The notes under the pieces are model-generated. The model saw nothing but the letters and a program-made list of their open reading frames with translations. It had not been told where the DNA came from and did not search any database. Source: Pseudomonas putida (GTDB lineage: Bacteria; Pseudomonadota; Gammaproteobacteria; Pseudomonadales; Pseudomonadaceae). From it: 64,000 nucleotides of DNA. Below are positions 39,707 through 49,381 of the stretch, one piece after another. Where the stretch lies: NCBI RefSeq assembly GCF_002906855.1, contig NZ_MINI01000048.1, forward strand, positions 930,001-994,000. Reading direction: 5' to 3'. Both the position numbers and the translations under genes were made by a program. Positions within the stretch are counted from its first letter, which is position 1. The number at the start of each line of letters is the position of its first letter.

Positions 39707-40324
39707 CTAACGCACGTACAGCGACACCGCCACGAAGTGCATCAGGCTGCCGGCAATCACGAACAGGTGCCAGATGCCGTGCCAGTGGCGGAAACGGCTG
39801 TCGAAGGCGAAGAAGATGATGCCCACGGTGTAGAACACGCCGCCGGCCGCCAACCAGGTGAAACCGGCGGTGCCAAGGCTGTTCAACAGTGGCTTGACCG
39901 CCACCAGTACGATCCAGCCCATCACCGCATAGATGATGATCGACAGGATACGCGCTTCCGAGCGCGGCTTGATCTCCTGCAGCATGCCGATCACCGCCAG
40001 CCCCCAGACCACGCCGAACAGGCTCCAGCCCCAGGGCCCGCGCAGGCTGACCAGGCAGAATGGGGTGTAGCTGCCGGCGATCAACAGGTAGATCGACAGG
40101 TGATCGAGCTTGCGCATGATCACCTTCGCCCGCCCGCGGGTGCTGTGGTAAAGGGTGGAAATGCTGTAGAGCAACAGCAAGGTGCTGCCGTAGATGGAGA
40201 AACTGACGATCTTCCAGGGGTCGCCCTGCAGGCCCGCGACGACGATCAGCCAGATGGCACCAATACAGGCCAGGACGGCACCGACCAGGTGGGTCCAGGC
40301 ATTGAAGCGTTCACCGTAGTACAT
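39707..40324 (-). CDS. Hemolysin III / PAQR-family membrane protein
   Basis: Seven-helix inner-membrane protein of the Hly-III (YqfA/PAQR) family, 205 aa. Conserved polar residues: STLYHSTRGRAKVIMRKLDH near 60-75 and FRHWHGIWHLFVIAG near the end, supplying the His residues thought to bind zinc. Haemolytic activity is not established for most members. ATG 40324 with GGGAGG about ten bases upstream. It is the neighbour, not part, of the Chp cluster. Confidence 0.9.
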   Translation of the reverse strand: MYYGERFNAWTHLVGAVLACIGAIWLIVVAGLQGDPWKIVSFSIYGSTLLLLYSISTLYHSTRGRAKVIMRKLDHLSIYLLIAGSYTPFCLVSLRGPWGWSLFGVVWGLAVIGMLQEIKPRSEARILSIIIYAVMGWIVLVAVKPLLNSLGTAGFTWLAAGGVFYTVGIIFFAFDSRFRHWHGIWHLFVIAGSLMHFVAVSLYVR

Positions 40325-40383
40325 GCAAACACAGACCTCCCGAAGCGGACTGGGTTCATTACAGCTTCCATTCCTGCCTCATC

Positions 40384-40857
40384 CTAGCCAAGGGCAGGTT
40401 GCAGTTCAGCGTCACGCACCAATCTTTCCAGGCCGGCCAGGTCCGGCACCCGCGCCACCTGTTCGCCCACCTGTACGGCGGCCAGCTCCAGGCTGCCCAG
40501 CGGCACATCCACATAATTGAGCTGGCTGTCCAGCTTGCACGAGCGTGGAATGTCCTGCAGCAGCACTGCCAGGTAACGCAAACCGGTATCCCCCAGCGCA
40601 TTCAGCACCACGATCCGCGCCCGCTCGCCACACGGTGTCTCACCACCACAGGCTGCCTCGAAACCGATCAACGGCAGATGCTGCTGCCGCCAGTCGATCC
40701 ACCCCAGGTGCCAGGGCGGATCGCCGGGTTCACACACCAGGTTGCGCTGGCCGATCAGTTCGACCACGGCGACGTTGGGCAACACCAGGGTGCGGTCACC
40801 CAGCGGCAGCAACAGGCCGGTCAGGCTGCTGCGCTGCCCTGCAATCAGTTCAAGCAT
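40384..40857 (-). CDS. chpC: CheW-like coupling protein at the end of the Chp cluster
   Basis: CheW-domain protein, 157 aa. LLLPLGDRTLVLPNVAVVELIG and WHLGWIDWRQQHLPLIGFEAA match the beta-rich CheW fold, but the sequence is divergent. Its ATG at 40857 overlaps the chpA stop by eight bases, showing translational coupling. It occupies the place of P. aeruginosa chpC, a second coupler linking receptors to ChpA. The name is by position and fold, not by close similarity. Confidence 0.72.
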   Translation of the reverse strand: MLELIAGQRSSLTGLLLPLGDRTLVLPNVAVVELIGQRNLVCEPGDPPWHLGWIDWRQQHLPLIGFEAACGGETPCGERARIVVLNALGDTGLRYLAVLLQDIPRSCKLDSQLNYVDVPLGSLELAAVQVGEQVARVPDLAGLERLVRDAELQPALG

Positions 40858-43800
40858 GGGTCTGGCTCCAATGGGCGATGCTCTGCAGCAGTACCGACTC
40901 CTGATAGGGTTTGCCCAGGTAATCGTTGACGCCAATGGCCATGGCACGGTCGCGGTGCTTCTGCCCGGTGCGCGATGTGATCATGATGATTGGCAGGTCT
41001 TTCAGACGCTCGTCGCGGCGAATGCGGGTGGCCACTTCGAAGCCATCCATGCGCGGCATCTCGATGTCCAGCAACAGCACGTCAGGGCGGTGCTCTTCCA
41101 GCAGGGCCATGGCATCGACCCCGTCCTTAGCCGTCATCACACTCATGCCATGGCGTTCCAGCAGGCGGCTGGTGACCTTGCGCACGGTGACCGAGTCGTC
41201 CACTACCATTACCAGCGTGGCCCGCCGCGGTGCCGGGCCGAACAGGGTCCGCTGCACCCCGCTGCCACCGGGCAGACGCGCCAACCGCCGCTGCTGGCCG
41301 CGCAGCTGGCCCAGCAGGTCGAGGATCAGCACCACCCGGCCATCACCGAGCAAGGTCGCACCCGACAAGCCCGCCACGGCGGCGAACTGCGGGCCAAGGC
41401 TCTTCACCACGATCTCGCGGCTCGGCGACAGGCTGTCTACCTGGATGGCGAACGACTGCTCCTGGGAGTGCAGCAGCAACACCGGCAATGGCACGCTTTG
41501 CCCCAACAGCACCGGGCGCGGCAGCCCCTGCAGCAGTTCCCCCAAGTAACGCAAGGCGTACTCGTGGCCGCCATACACATAACGCGGGGCATCCAGCTGG
41601 TAACAGGCGGCCAGCTCGGCAGGTGGCACGCGCACGATGCCCTCGATGGTGTTGAGCGGAATGGCGTACTGCTCCTCGCCCAGGTGCACCATCAAGGCCC
41701 GATTGATCGACACGGTGAACGGCAGGCGGATCAGGAAGCGCGCGCCCTTGCCCAAGGCCGACTCGATGGTCATCGAACCGCCCAGCTGCTTGACCTCTTC
41801 GTGCACCACGTCCATGCCCAGGCCGCGCCCGGAAATCTGGGTGATCTTCTCTGCCGTGGAAAAGCCTGGGCGCAGGATGAACTGCAGGATCTCGTGGTCG
41901 CTCAGTTGTGCCTGCGGGTCCAGCAGGCCGCGCTTGATCGCCTTGCGCCGTACCGCTTCCAGCGGCACACCGGCGCCGTCATCGGTCATCTCGATGACGA
42001 TGTCGGCGCCCTCATGCAGCAAGTTCAGGTGAATGGTGCCCTGCTCCGGCTTGCCTGCGGCCAGGCGTACCTCACGTGCTTCCAGGCCATGGTCGACGGC
42101 ATTGCGCAGCATGTGCTCCAAAGGCGCGACCATGCGTTCGAGCACGCTGCGGTCCAGTTCGCCCTCGGCGTTGCCGACCACCAGCTCGACCTGCTTGCCC
42201 AGCTCGCTGGCCACCTGACGCACCACCCGCTGCAAGCGCGGTACCAGGCGCTCGAACGGCACCATCAGGGTCGCAGTCAGGCCCTCCTGCAGTTGGCTGT
42301 TCACCCGCGCCTGTTGCTGCAGCAGGCTGTAGGCTTCCTGGGCGCGCTGGGTGAGGGTTTCCTTGAGGTCGAGCAGGTCGGAGGCCGACTCGAACAGTGC
42401 CCGCGACAGCTGCTGGAGCTGCGAATGACGGTCCATCTCCAGCGGATCGAAGTCTTCGTAGGCATCCCCCTCGAACGCCTGCCGGCTGCTGATCCGCCCC
42501 TGGGTCTCGATGTCCAGGCGCAGCAGCTGGTCGCGCATGCGCTCCAGGGTGGTTTCCATCTCGTTGAGGGCGAACTGGGCGTCGTTGACCTGCTGTTCGA
42601 TACGGCCACGAATGATCGAATGCTCACCGGCCAGGTTACCCAGGTCGTCGAGTAGCTCGGCATCGACCTTGACCATGTCGCCAGCCGCCCGCTCCGGTGC
42701 CGTAGCCGGTACTTCGGAGGGCGCGGCGTCGGCCTGGGCTTGGCCGGCTGCGCTGTCGGTCAGCGCGGCGCTGCTGAAGTTGCGGATGTAGTCGATCAGC
42801 GCAGTGGCGGCATGCAACGGCTGGCCCAGGCGCACGGCGTCGAGCATGTGCGCCAGGCGGTCATGGCAGTTCTGCAGCAGCGCGAACAGCGGCCCGCTCG
42901 GCGGCAGGCGGCCCGCGGCGAGCAGTTCGTAGAGGAATTCCAGTTCATGGGCCAGGTCGCCGATGGCGCTGATCTCGACCATGCGCGCACCGCCCTTGAG
43001 GGTATGCAGGTCACGCAACAGGTTCTCCACCTCGACGCTGCTGCGCGGGTCGGCCTGCCAGCGCGCCAGGGCGGCGGCGGCGCTTTCGACGATGTCCGAG
43101 CTTTCTTCGAGGAAGACTTCCAGCAATTCCTTGTCGCCTGGGCTGTCGGGCTCGTCATCGTGCTCCAACGCACCAGGTAGCGGCATTACCGCATCAGGGC
43201 TTACCAGGCCGGTGGCCTCCGGAGCCAGCGCGCCATCCAACAGTTCGCGCAGGGCGTCGACGCTGTCAGGCCGGGGGCTGATTTCCTGCTCGGCAGCCAC
43301 TTCGTCGAGCATGTCCAACAGGGCTTCATGGGCTTGCTGGGCAACGCTGAAGAAGCGCGGGCTGGCGCCCAGGCTGCCCTCTTCCACGGCGCCGTAGAGG
43401 TCGAGCAGCGCTTCGCAGACGGCATCCATCTGCCACAGGTCGGCCAGGTGCGCAGCGTGGCCAAGGCTGGTCAGCTCGTCGAGCAAGGTATCCAGAGGCT
43501 CGCGCTGACCGGGCTGCTGTTGCCAACGTGACAGCAGCGACTCGGCATCCAGCAGGATATCCATGGCCTGGGCCAGGAAACTGGCGATCAGCTGCGGGTC
43601 ACGCTTGCCATGGCGGGTGTGCTGAGGCTCGGCATGCAGGCTGGCCAGGCGCAGATCAACCGCCTCGCCAACCTGCTCGATCAGCTGGGCCGCGCCCGGG
43701 ATGGCGGCCAACGGTGTACTGCCCAACTGCGCCAAGCCCTGCAGGAACAGGCCATGGGCGGTTTGCAGCCATTGCATCTCCGCCGCCTGCAACGTCAGCT

Positions 43801-45739
43801 GGTGCCCCCGGTACTCGCGCACCAGGCGGTCGAAGGCAGTGGCCAGCTCGGCAATCGGCATGACCCCGGCCATGGCTGCGCTGCCCTTGAGGGTGTGCAA
43901 GGCGCGCTGCAGGCTGTCGCTGACTTCGCTGCCCTGGCCGTCGGCGCCATGCAGAAAGCCTTCCAGGCTGGCCAGGTGGCCTTGTGCTTCGTTGCGGAAG
44001 ATATCCAGCAACTGCGGGTCCAGGCCATCGATATCGGCGCTGACCGGAGTGTCGTTCTCGGCCAGGGCGTGCAGGTGGCTCGCCAGTTGTTCGATCTCGG
44101 TCAATTGCGGCAACTGGCCAGCGGCAAAGTCAGCCAGCAGATCCGGCAGATGGACGAATACCTGCTGCAACGCCACCGCGCCCTCCGGGGTCAGGGCGAT
44201 ACGCCCCTCCAGCACCCGGTTGAGCAGGTGCTCAGCGCCCCAGGCCAGCTCGGCCACCGCCTCGGCATGCACCATGCGCCCGCTGCCCTTGAGCGTATGC
44301 AGGTCGCGGCGCACTTCGATCAGGGCGTCGCGCAGGCTGTTGTCGGCGCGCCAGCGCAGCCAGTGGCGCTCGATTTCCGGCAGCAACTCGCCGGCCTCTT
44401 CGAGGAACACCTCACGCAATTCATCATCGATGCCATCGCTGCCATCCTGCGCCTGGGACGGGTCCGCATGGGTACACTGCACACCGAGCTTCGTCAGGCT
44501 GGCACGGGCCATGTCGAGAAACGGTTGAGCATCGGCCAACGGGTCGGCGACGCGCCATTGCAAGTAGCACTCGACGGCACAGAGGGAGTCGGCCAGATGG
44601 CTCAGTTCGTCCGCTGGCGGCTCCACTTCCAGGTGCTGCAACCAGCCCTGTACATAGCCTGCGCAGCCGGCAAACACTTCGGCAGCGGCTGGCAGCATCA
44701 GCATCGCCAACGCGCCGCGCACTTGCTGCAGCAGCCCCGGCAGTGGCTGCAGGCGCTGGCGCGGCCAGCCGGACTCCAGGCAATCTCCAATCAGGTCCTT
44801 GGCCTGCTGCAGCACAGACAATGATTCCTGCAGCACCAACTGGCGAATCTCGGCCAGGTCAGAACCGGGCAGGCCGCCCTGCCCGCCCTCCTCCAGTGGC
44901 AGGACCATGCCGTTGAGCGTGGCCTCCACATACAGCAGGGCGCCGGCCACATCCATCAAGACCGCGTCGTCCGCCGTGCGCTCACCCTGGGCCAATGCCT
45001 GCAGCGCCAGCACTTGGTCGATGATCACCCGGCGAGGTTGCTGGAAGCCCAGCACTGCAAGGGTGTCGGCAACATGGCGCAATGGCGCGAGCAGCGCCTC
45101 CAGCTCCTCACTGTGCTGGCGGTCGCCGCGCACGAACTGGTCCAGACGCTCCTTGATCCGCATCAGGTCGTCGCACAGGGCGCTGACCACAGAACGCAGG
45201 GCATCACGCCCCGGCCCGGCCTGCATCTGTTCCCGCCAGTTGCCCAGCGACAAGTCGAGGTTGGCCAGGTCATCGGAACCGGCAAAGCGCTGCGCGGCGC
45301 CGCTGATCAGGCTGGCCTGGGCCAGGGGCTCGACGCCACGGCAGGCACGCAGCTGGTTGAGCAGCGGCAGCATCACCAGTGGCAGGTCATGGCGTGCACC
45401 ACGCAACCTTTCCAGATACGACGGCAGTTGCTCCAAGCCACGGAACAACGGCCCCAGGCAGTCACCGCGGGGGCTCACCTGGCCCTCGGCCAGGGCCTTG
45501 GCCAGCAGCTCAAGTTCTTCGGCCAGGCGTGTGGCGCCGCGCAGTTCGAGCATGCGCAGGCAGCCATGCACCTGATGCAGGTTATCCACAACGAACGCCA
45601 GCATCGACAAGTCGTCGGTCTCGCCGGCAAAGCGCTCCAGGGCCTGACGGGCCTGGCTCAGGCAATCGAGGATGGCGGCCCGGGTCCAGGCCAGGGCCAC
45701 GGTATCGTGGCGCTCGGGGCTTACGACGGCAGAAGCCAT
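40850..45739 (-). CDS. chpA: Hybrid chemotaxis-type histidine kinase ChpA (PilL)
   Basis: CheA-like kinase of the type IV pilus Chp system, 1629 aa. Three clear HPt domains with HTLKG at His481, His615 and His912; an N-terminal region (LHQVHGCLRMLEL) looks like a degenerate HPt. Then dimerisation helices (~1010-1150), ATPase with HMLRNAVDHG near 1210 and GRGLGMDVV, CheW domain ~1350-1500, and a C-terminal receiver with Asp in LLLDIEMPRMDG near 1558. P. aeruginosa ChpA, as I recall, is about 2400-2500 aa with eight Xpt domains, so this one is reduced. ATG 45739 with GAGGAAA upstream. Follows pilJ by nine bases. Confidence 0.93.
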   Translation of the reverse strand: MASAVVSPERHDTVALAWTRAAILDCLSQARQALERFAGETDDLSMLAFVVDNLHQVHGCLRMLELRGATRLAEELELLAKALAEGQVSPRGDCLGPLFRGLEQLPSYLERLRGARHDLPLVMLPLLNQLRACRGVEPLAQASLISGAAQRFAGSDDLANLDLSLGNWREQMQAGPGRDALRSVVSALCDDLMRIKERLDQFVRGDRQHSEELEALLAPLRHVADTLAVLGFQQPRRVIIDQVLALQALAQGERTADDAVLMDVAGALLYVEATLNGMVLPLEEGGQGGLPGSDLAEIRQLVLQESLSVLQQAKDLIGDCLESGWPRQRLQPLPGLLQQVRGALAMLMLPAAAEVFAGCAGYVQGWLQHLEVEPPADELSHLADSLCAVECYLQWRVADPLADAQPFLDMARASLTKLGVQCTHADPSQAQDGSDGIDDELREVFLEEAGELLPEIERHWLRWRADNSLRDALIEVRRDLHTLKGSGRMVHAEAVAELAWGAEHLLNRVLEGRIALTPEGAVALQQVFVHLPDLLADFAAGQLPQLTEIEQLASHLHALAENDTPVSADIDGLDPQLLDIFRNEAQGHLASLEGFLHGADGQGSEVSDSLQRALHTLKGSAAMAGVMPIAELATAFDRLVREYRGHQLTLQAAEMQWLQTAHGLFLQGLAQLGSTPLAAIPGAAQLIEQVGEAVDLRLASLHAEPQHTRHGKRDPQLIASFLAQAMDILLDAESLLSRWQQQPGQREPLDTLLDELTSLGHAAHLADLWQMDAVCEALLDLYGAVEEGSLGASPRFFSVAQQAHEALLDMLDEVAAEQEISPRPDSVDALRELLDGALAPEATGLVSPDAVMPLPGALEHDDEPDSPGDKELLEVFLEESSDIVESAAAALARWQADPRSSVEVENLLRDLHTLKGGARMVEISAIGDLAHELEFLYELLAAGRLPPSGPLFALLQNCHDRLAHMLDAVRLGQPLHAATALIDYIRNFSSAALTDSAAGQAQADAAPSEVPATAPERAAGDMVKVDAELLDDLGNLAGEHSIIRGRIEQQVNDAQFALNEMETTLERMRDQLLRLDIETQGRISSRQAFEGDAYEDFDPLEMDRHSQLQQLSRALFESASDLLDLKETLTQRAQEAYSLLQQQARVNSQLQEGLTATLMVPFERLVPRLQRVVRQVASELGKQVELVVGNAEGELDRSVLERMVAPLEHMLRNAVDHGLEAREVRLAAGKPEQGTIHLNLLHEGADIVIEMTDDGAGVPLEAVRRKAIKRGLLDPQAQLSDHEILQFILRPGFSTAEKITQISGRGLGMDVVHEEVKQLGGSMTIESALGKGARFLIRLPFTVSINRALMVHLGEEQYAIPLNTIEGIVRVPPAELAACYQLDAPRYVYGGHEYALRYLGELLQGLPRPVLLGQSVPLPVLLLHSQEQSFAIQVDSLSPSREIVVKSLGPQFAAVAGLSGATLLGDGRVVLILDLLGQLRGQQRRLARLPGGSGVQRTLFGPAPRRATLVMVVDDSVTVRKVTSRLLERHGMSVMTAKDGVDAMALLEEHRPDVLLLDIEMPRMDGFEVATRIRRDERLKDLPIIMITSRTGQKHRDRAMAIGVNDYLGKPYQESVLLQSIAHWSQTHA

Positions 45740-45748
45740 GAATTTTCC

Positions 45749-47809
45749 TCAGCTTCGCTCGGCGGGAGCCGGCAGGGTGAAACCGGAGACCGAGCGGCGC
45801 ATCTCGCTGGCCATCCGCGCCAGGTGGCGGATGCTGTCGGCGGTGGCGCCGGAACCGGCGGAGGTCTGCGCGGTGATCTGCTGGATCACCGCCATGGTGT
45901 GGGAAATCTGCCCCGCCGAAGAAGTCTGCAACTGGGCTGCATCGGAGATGCTGTGGATAAGTTCGGCGAGGTTCTGCGATACGCCCTCGATCTCGGCCAG
46001 CGCCACGCCGGCATCCTGGGCCAGGCGCGCACCGCGCACCACCTCGGCGGTGGTCTGCTCCATGGAGATCACCGCCTCGTTGGTGTCCGCCTGGATGGTC
46101 CGCACCAGCGCTTCGATCTGCCGGGTCGCCGAGGACGAGCGCTCGGCCAGGCGCTGCACCTCGTCGGCGACCACAGCGAAACCGCGGCCGGCCTCACCCG
46201 CCAGCGAGGCCTGAATTGCCGCATTGAGGGCCAGGATGTTGGTCTGGTCGGCAATGTCGTCGATCAGGCTGACGATGTCGCCGATTTCCTGGGAAGACTC
46301 GCCCAGGCGCTTGATCCGCTTGGCGGTGTCCTGGATCTGCTCGCGGATGTTGTCCATGCCGTTGATGGTGTTGTGCACCACCTCGTTGCCCTTGTTGGCG
46401 ATCGCCACCGAGCGCTCGGCGACCTTGGCTGACTCATAGGCGTGGGCGGAAACCCGGTCGATTGATTCGACCATGTCGCCGACTGCTTCGGACGCCTCGC
46501 TGATCTGTTCGGCCTGGTGCTCCGAGGCCTTGGCCAGCTGGCGCGCGGTGTTCTGCGTGTCTTGCACGGCAGCGGCGACCTGCTCGGCGCTGTGGTTGAT
46601 GGTGGCCACCAGGTCGCGCAGCTGGTCGACCGAGTAGTTGATCGAGTCGGCGATGGCGCCGGTGAAGTCTTCGGTCACCGACACAGTGACGGTCAGGTCG
46701 CCGTCGGCCAGCTCTTCGATTTCATCGAGCAGGCGCATGATCGCCTGCTGGTTGCGTTCGTTCTTTTCGGCGGTTTCATGCAACTGGCGGTGAGTGGTGC
46801 GGACCATCACCAGGCCGATCAGGATGATCGAAGCCAGCGCCAGCAGGCCCAGCGCATAACCGCCGACGGTATCCAGGGTGCGGCCGCTGGCCAGGTTCTC
46901 GAACCCGTTGGCCAGGTGCGAGGCCTCATCCAGCAGCGTCTGCGACAGGCTGAAGATGTTGCCGGCCGCTTCGCGCACGCGGAACAGCTCGGGCGATGTT
47001 TCGAGGATTTCATCGACCGAACCGGCCACGAACTGGAACAACTCGGCGATTTCCGCCAGGCGCGCGCGGGCATCAGCGTCCTCGACGCGGGTCACCTGGA
47101 TGGCCGGGTTGCCGCCCAGCATGCCCTCGAGCACCTGGCCGAAGCGGCTGGCATCGCGGCCAAAGGTATCGGCGGCCTGCGCCGCCGCGTCGTCGCCGGC
47201 CAGAACGGTGTTGACCGAACCGAGAATGCGCTCGGCCAGCAGCAGCTGGCGCTGGGCGACGACCACCTGGTTGGCCGGTGCACCGCTTTGCAACAGGATC
47301 TCGACCACCTTCTCGTATTCGACCTGCAGCTGCGGCACGGTTTCGGCGAGGGTCGCCGCCACTTGATGCAACGACAGCACGGTCTGTTCGCTGGCCAGGA
47401 TGGTGTCGGTGTTCTTGCGCAGGTTTTCCCAGTCCTGGCGCACCGCCTCCATTTCATCGCGGACTGCGGCCGGCGCCGCAGGCAGGCCGGTGGACTTGTC
47501 GCCTTCGCGCAGGTAGCCCCAGCGCCGCTCGAAATCGTTGCGCGCATCCGACAGCAGCTTGAACGCCAGGGCCTTGCCTGCCGCGGCCTCGGTGGCGTTC
47601 TTGGCGATGCGCTGGGACAACACCCGCAGCTCACCGGCGTGGCCGATGTACTGCTTGTCGTGATTGGCCTGAGTATTGAGGTAAGCGAAGTTGGCGAACA
47701 ACAGGATGATCGACAGGATCAGGATCACGAACAGCACGGTGATCTGCACGATGCTGCGCGTGCGTGGGGTCATGCTGGCGGGGGCGACGGGTGTGGCCGG
47801 CTTGTTCAC
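45749..47809 (-). CDS. pilJ: Type IV pilus chemoreceptor PilJ
   Basis: Methyl-accepting chemotaxis-type receptor, 686 aa, with helices at ~20-42 and ~320-340 enclosing a periplasmic sensor region of the PilJ type (two repeats, for example [20 protein letters not shown]). HAMP-like linker, then a signalling domain with the hairpin tip [20 protein letters not shown] near 535-556. It signals through PilI to ChpA. The start is GTG 47809, with AGGA ten bases upstream. The CheR-like pilK gene that follows pilJ in P. aeruginosa is absent; chpA follows at once. Confidence 0.93.
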   Translation of the reverse strand: MNKPATPVAPASMTPRTRSIVQITVLFVILILSIILLFANFAYLNTQANHDKQYIGHAGELRVLSQRIAKNATEAAAGKALAFKLLSDARNDFERRWGYLREGDKSTGLPAAPAAVRDEMEAVRQDWENLRKNTDTILASEQTVLSLHQVAATLAETVPQLQVEYEKVVEILLQSGAPANQVVVAQRQLLLAERILGSVNTVLAGDDAAAQAADTFGRDASRFGQVLEGMLGGNPAIQVTRVEDADARARLAEIAELFQFVAGSVDEILETSPELFRVREAAGNIFSLSQTLLDEASHLANGFENLASGRTLDTVGGYALGLLALASIILIGLVMVRTTHRQLHETAEKNERNQQAIMRLLDEIEELADGDLTVTVSVTEDFTGAIADSINYSVDQLRDLVATINHSAEQVAAAVQDTQNTARQLAKASEHQAEQISEASEAVGDMVESIDRVSAHAYESAKVAERSVAIANKGNEVVHNTINGMDNIREQIQDTAKRIKRLGESSQEIGDIVSLIDDIADQTNILALNAAIQASLAGEAGRGFAVVADEVQRLAERSSSATRQIEALVRTIQADTNEAVISMEQTTAEVVRGARLAQDAGVALAEIEGVSQNLAELIHSISDAAQLQTSSAGQISHTMAVIQQITAQTSAGSGATADSIRHLARMASEMRRSVSGFTLPAPAERS

Positions 47810-47820
47810 GTTTGAAAATC

Positions 47821-48375
47821 CTATAGCGCCACGTCAAGAAAACCCGGCGCCTGGGCCAGGGCGAAGGGGCTGAAGATCGCCCAGTTGCGTTCACGCGGGA
47901 AGTGCCCCTGCACGAAGCGGGTAGCAGCTCGCAGCAGCGGTTGCGGTGGCGACAGCTCCAGGCTGCTCAGGGCGAAATGCTGCAAGCCCAGCACCTCGTC
48001 GACCAACAGGCCGACGAACAGGTCTTCGTGGTCCAGCACCAGCACCCGCCGCTGCTTGCCTGGCGCAGCAGGGCCAAGGCCGAAGAAACTGCTCAGGTCC
48101 ATCACCGGCAGCAGCCGGCCGCGCAGGTTGGCCACGCCGCACACCCACGGCTGCACGCCAGGCACGCGGCTGCTGCGCGGCTCGCGCAGCACCTCGGCGA
48201 CCTCGCCCATGGGCGCGACGAACCACTGCCCGGCAATGCGAAAGCCGATGCCGCTCCATTGCTGCAGGCGGGTGTCCTGCAGCGGCTGGTCGGCCACCAG
48301 CAGGCGGCAGCGCCGGTCGATGTCCAGCAACAGCTCGAAGGCGGTCAGCGACGCGCCTTGCGGGCGGGTGGTCAA
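47821..48375 (-). CDS. pilI: CheW-like adaptor PilI
   Basis: CheW-domain adaptor between PilJ and ChpA, 184 aa. [21 protein letters not shown] and [22 protein letters not shown] (split: [22 protein letters not shown]) are typical. The only plausible start is TTG 48375 overlapping the pilH stop as TTGA, so translation is probably coupled; there is no other early start codon. It ends 11 bases before pilJ. Confidence 0.92.
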   Translation of the reverse strand: MTTRPQGASLTAFELLLDIDRRCRLLVADQPLQDTRLQQWSGIGFRIAGQWFVAPMGEVAEVLREPRSSRVPGVQPWVCGVANLRGRLLPVMDLSSFFGLGPAAPGKQRRVLVLDHEDLFVGLLVDEVLGLQHFALSSLELSPPQPLLRAATRFVQGHFPRERNWAIFSPFALAQAPGFLDVAL

Positions 48376-48737
48376 GCGCCCAACACTTCTTTGAGCTTGG
48401 CGATCAGCGCTTCCTCTTCCACCGGTTTAGTCAGGAAGTCACGGGCACCCTGGCGCGTGGCCCAGATGCGGTCGGTTTCCTGGTCCTTGGTGGTCACTAC
48501 CACCACCGGGATGGCGCTGGTTTCCGGGTCCTTGCTCAGCTGGCGGGTGGCCTGGAAGCCGTTCATGCCGGGCATGACGATGTCCATCAGCACCGCGTCA
48601 GGCTTTTCCTGGCGGGCCAGGGCCACGCCGTCGGCACCGTTGTTGGCCTTGAGCACCTGGTGACCGTGTTTTTCCAGCCATTCGGTCAATCTGTACATCT
48701 CTGTCGGCGAGTCGTCGACAATCAGAACGCGGGCCAT
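48372..48737 (-). CDS. pilH: Twitching motility response regulator PilH
   Basis: Stand-alone CheY-like receiver, 121 aa. Asp pair in LIVDDSPTE, phospho-acceptor Asp in AVLMDIVMPGMNG near residue 52, Thr in VVTTKDQE and Lys in DFLTKPVEEE. In P. aeruginosa PilH opposes PilG and influences pilus retraction. The ATG at 48737 has GGGGAAA upstream; the stop overlaps pilI by four bases. Confidence 0.94.
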   Translation of the reverse strand: MARVLIVDDSPTEMYRLTEWLEKHGHQVLKANNGADGVALARQEKPDAVLMDIVMPGMNGFQATRQLSKDPETSAIPVVVVTTKDQETDRIWATRQGARDFLTKPVEEEALIAKLKEVLGA

Positions 48738-48783
48738 GCTGTTTCCCCATCAGGAAATTGAAGGCCGCGCCAGCGCGGCGCGG

Positions 48784-49185
48784 TCAGGGTGAGGATTGTT
48801 CGGGCGCGGCGAAACCAGGCACATGGGCCCTGATCGCGTCGAGCAGTTCTTCCTTGCTGAATGGTTTGGTCAGGAACTGGTCGGAGCCGACCACCCGGCC
48901 GCGGGCCTTGTCGAACAGGCCGTCGCGAGACGACAGGAGAATCACCGGGATGTCCTTGAAGGCACTGTTGTGCTTGATCACCGCGCAAGTCTGATAACCG
49001 TCCAGACGGGGCATCAGCACGTCGACGAAGATGATCTGTGGCTGGTGGTCGATGATCTTGGCCAGGGCATCGAAGCCGTCACTGGCGGTGATCACCTCGC
49101 AGCCCGCTTCGCCGAGCAACATCTGCGCGGTGCGGCGGATCGTGCGGGAATCGTCGATCACCATCACCTTCAGGGGCTGTTCCAT
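48784..49185 (-). CDS. pilG: Twitching motility response regulator PilG
   Basis: CheY-like receiver, 133 aa, first gene of the Chp operon. MVIDDSRTIRRTAQMLL, phospho-acceptor in IIFVDVLMPRLDGYQTCAVI and the Lys in LTKPFSKEELL. The start at 49185 (MEQPLKVMV) agrees with the P. aeruginosa protein; the ribosome site is poor, and ATG 49200 is an alternative. It is divergent from gshB with about 196 bases between. Confidence 0.94.
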   Translation of the reverse strand: MEQPLKVMVIDDSRTIRRTAQMLLGEAGCEVITASDGFDALAKIIDHQPQIIFVDVLMPRLDGYQTCAVIKHNSAFKDIPVILLSSRDGLFDKARGRVVGSDQFLTKPFSKEELLDAIRAHVPGFAAPEQSSP

Positions 49186-49381
49186 AAGTCGCGCTACCAT
49201 CGCTGCACTGTGTGGGCGGCAAGCCACGGATGGCTTGACGCTTGAAGCTGAGGGCATTTTTAGCACACTCCGCAGGCCCGTTCCATCTGCCACCCCCTTG
49301 ACCCGCGGCGTTCACGGCGCCACCCTGAGCCACTTTTCTTTCGATTCACCGCGGCCACGGGCCGCCAAGAGGAACCACCCC

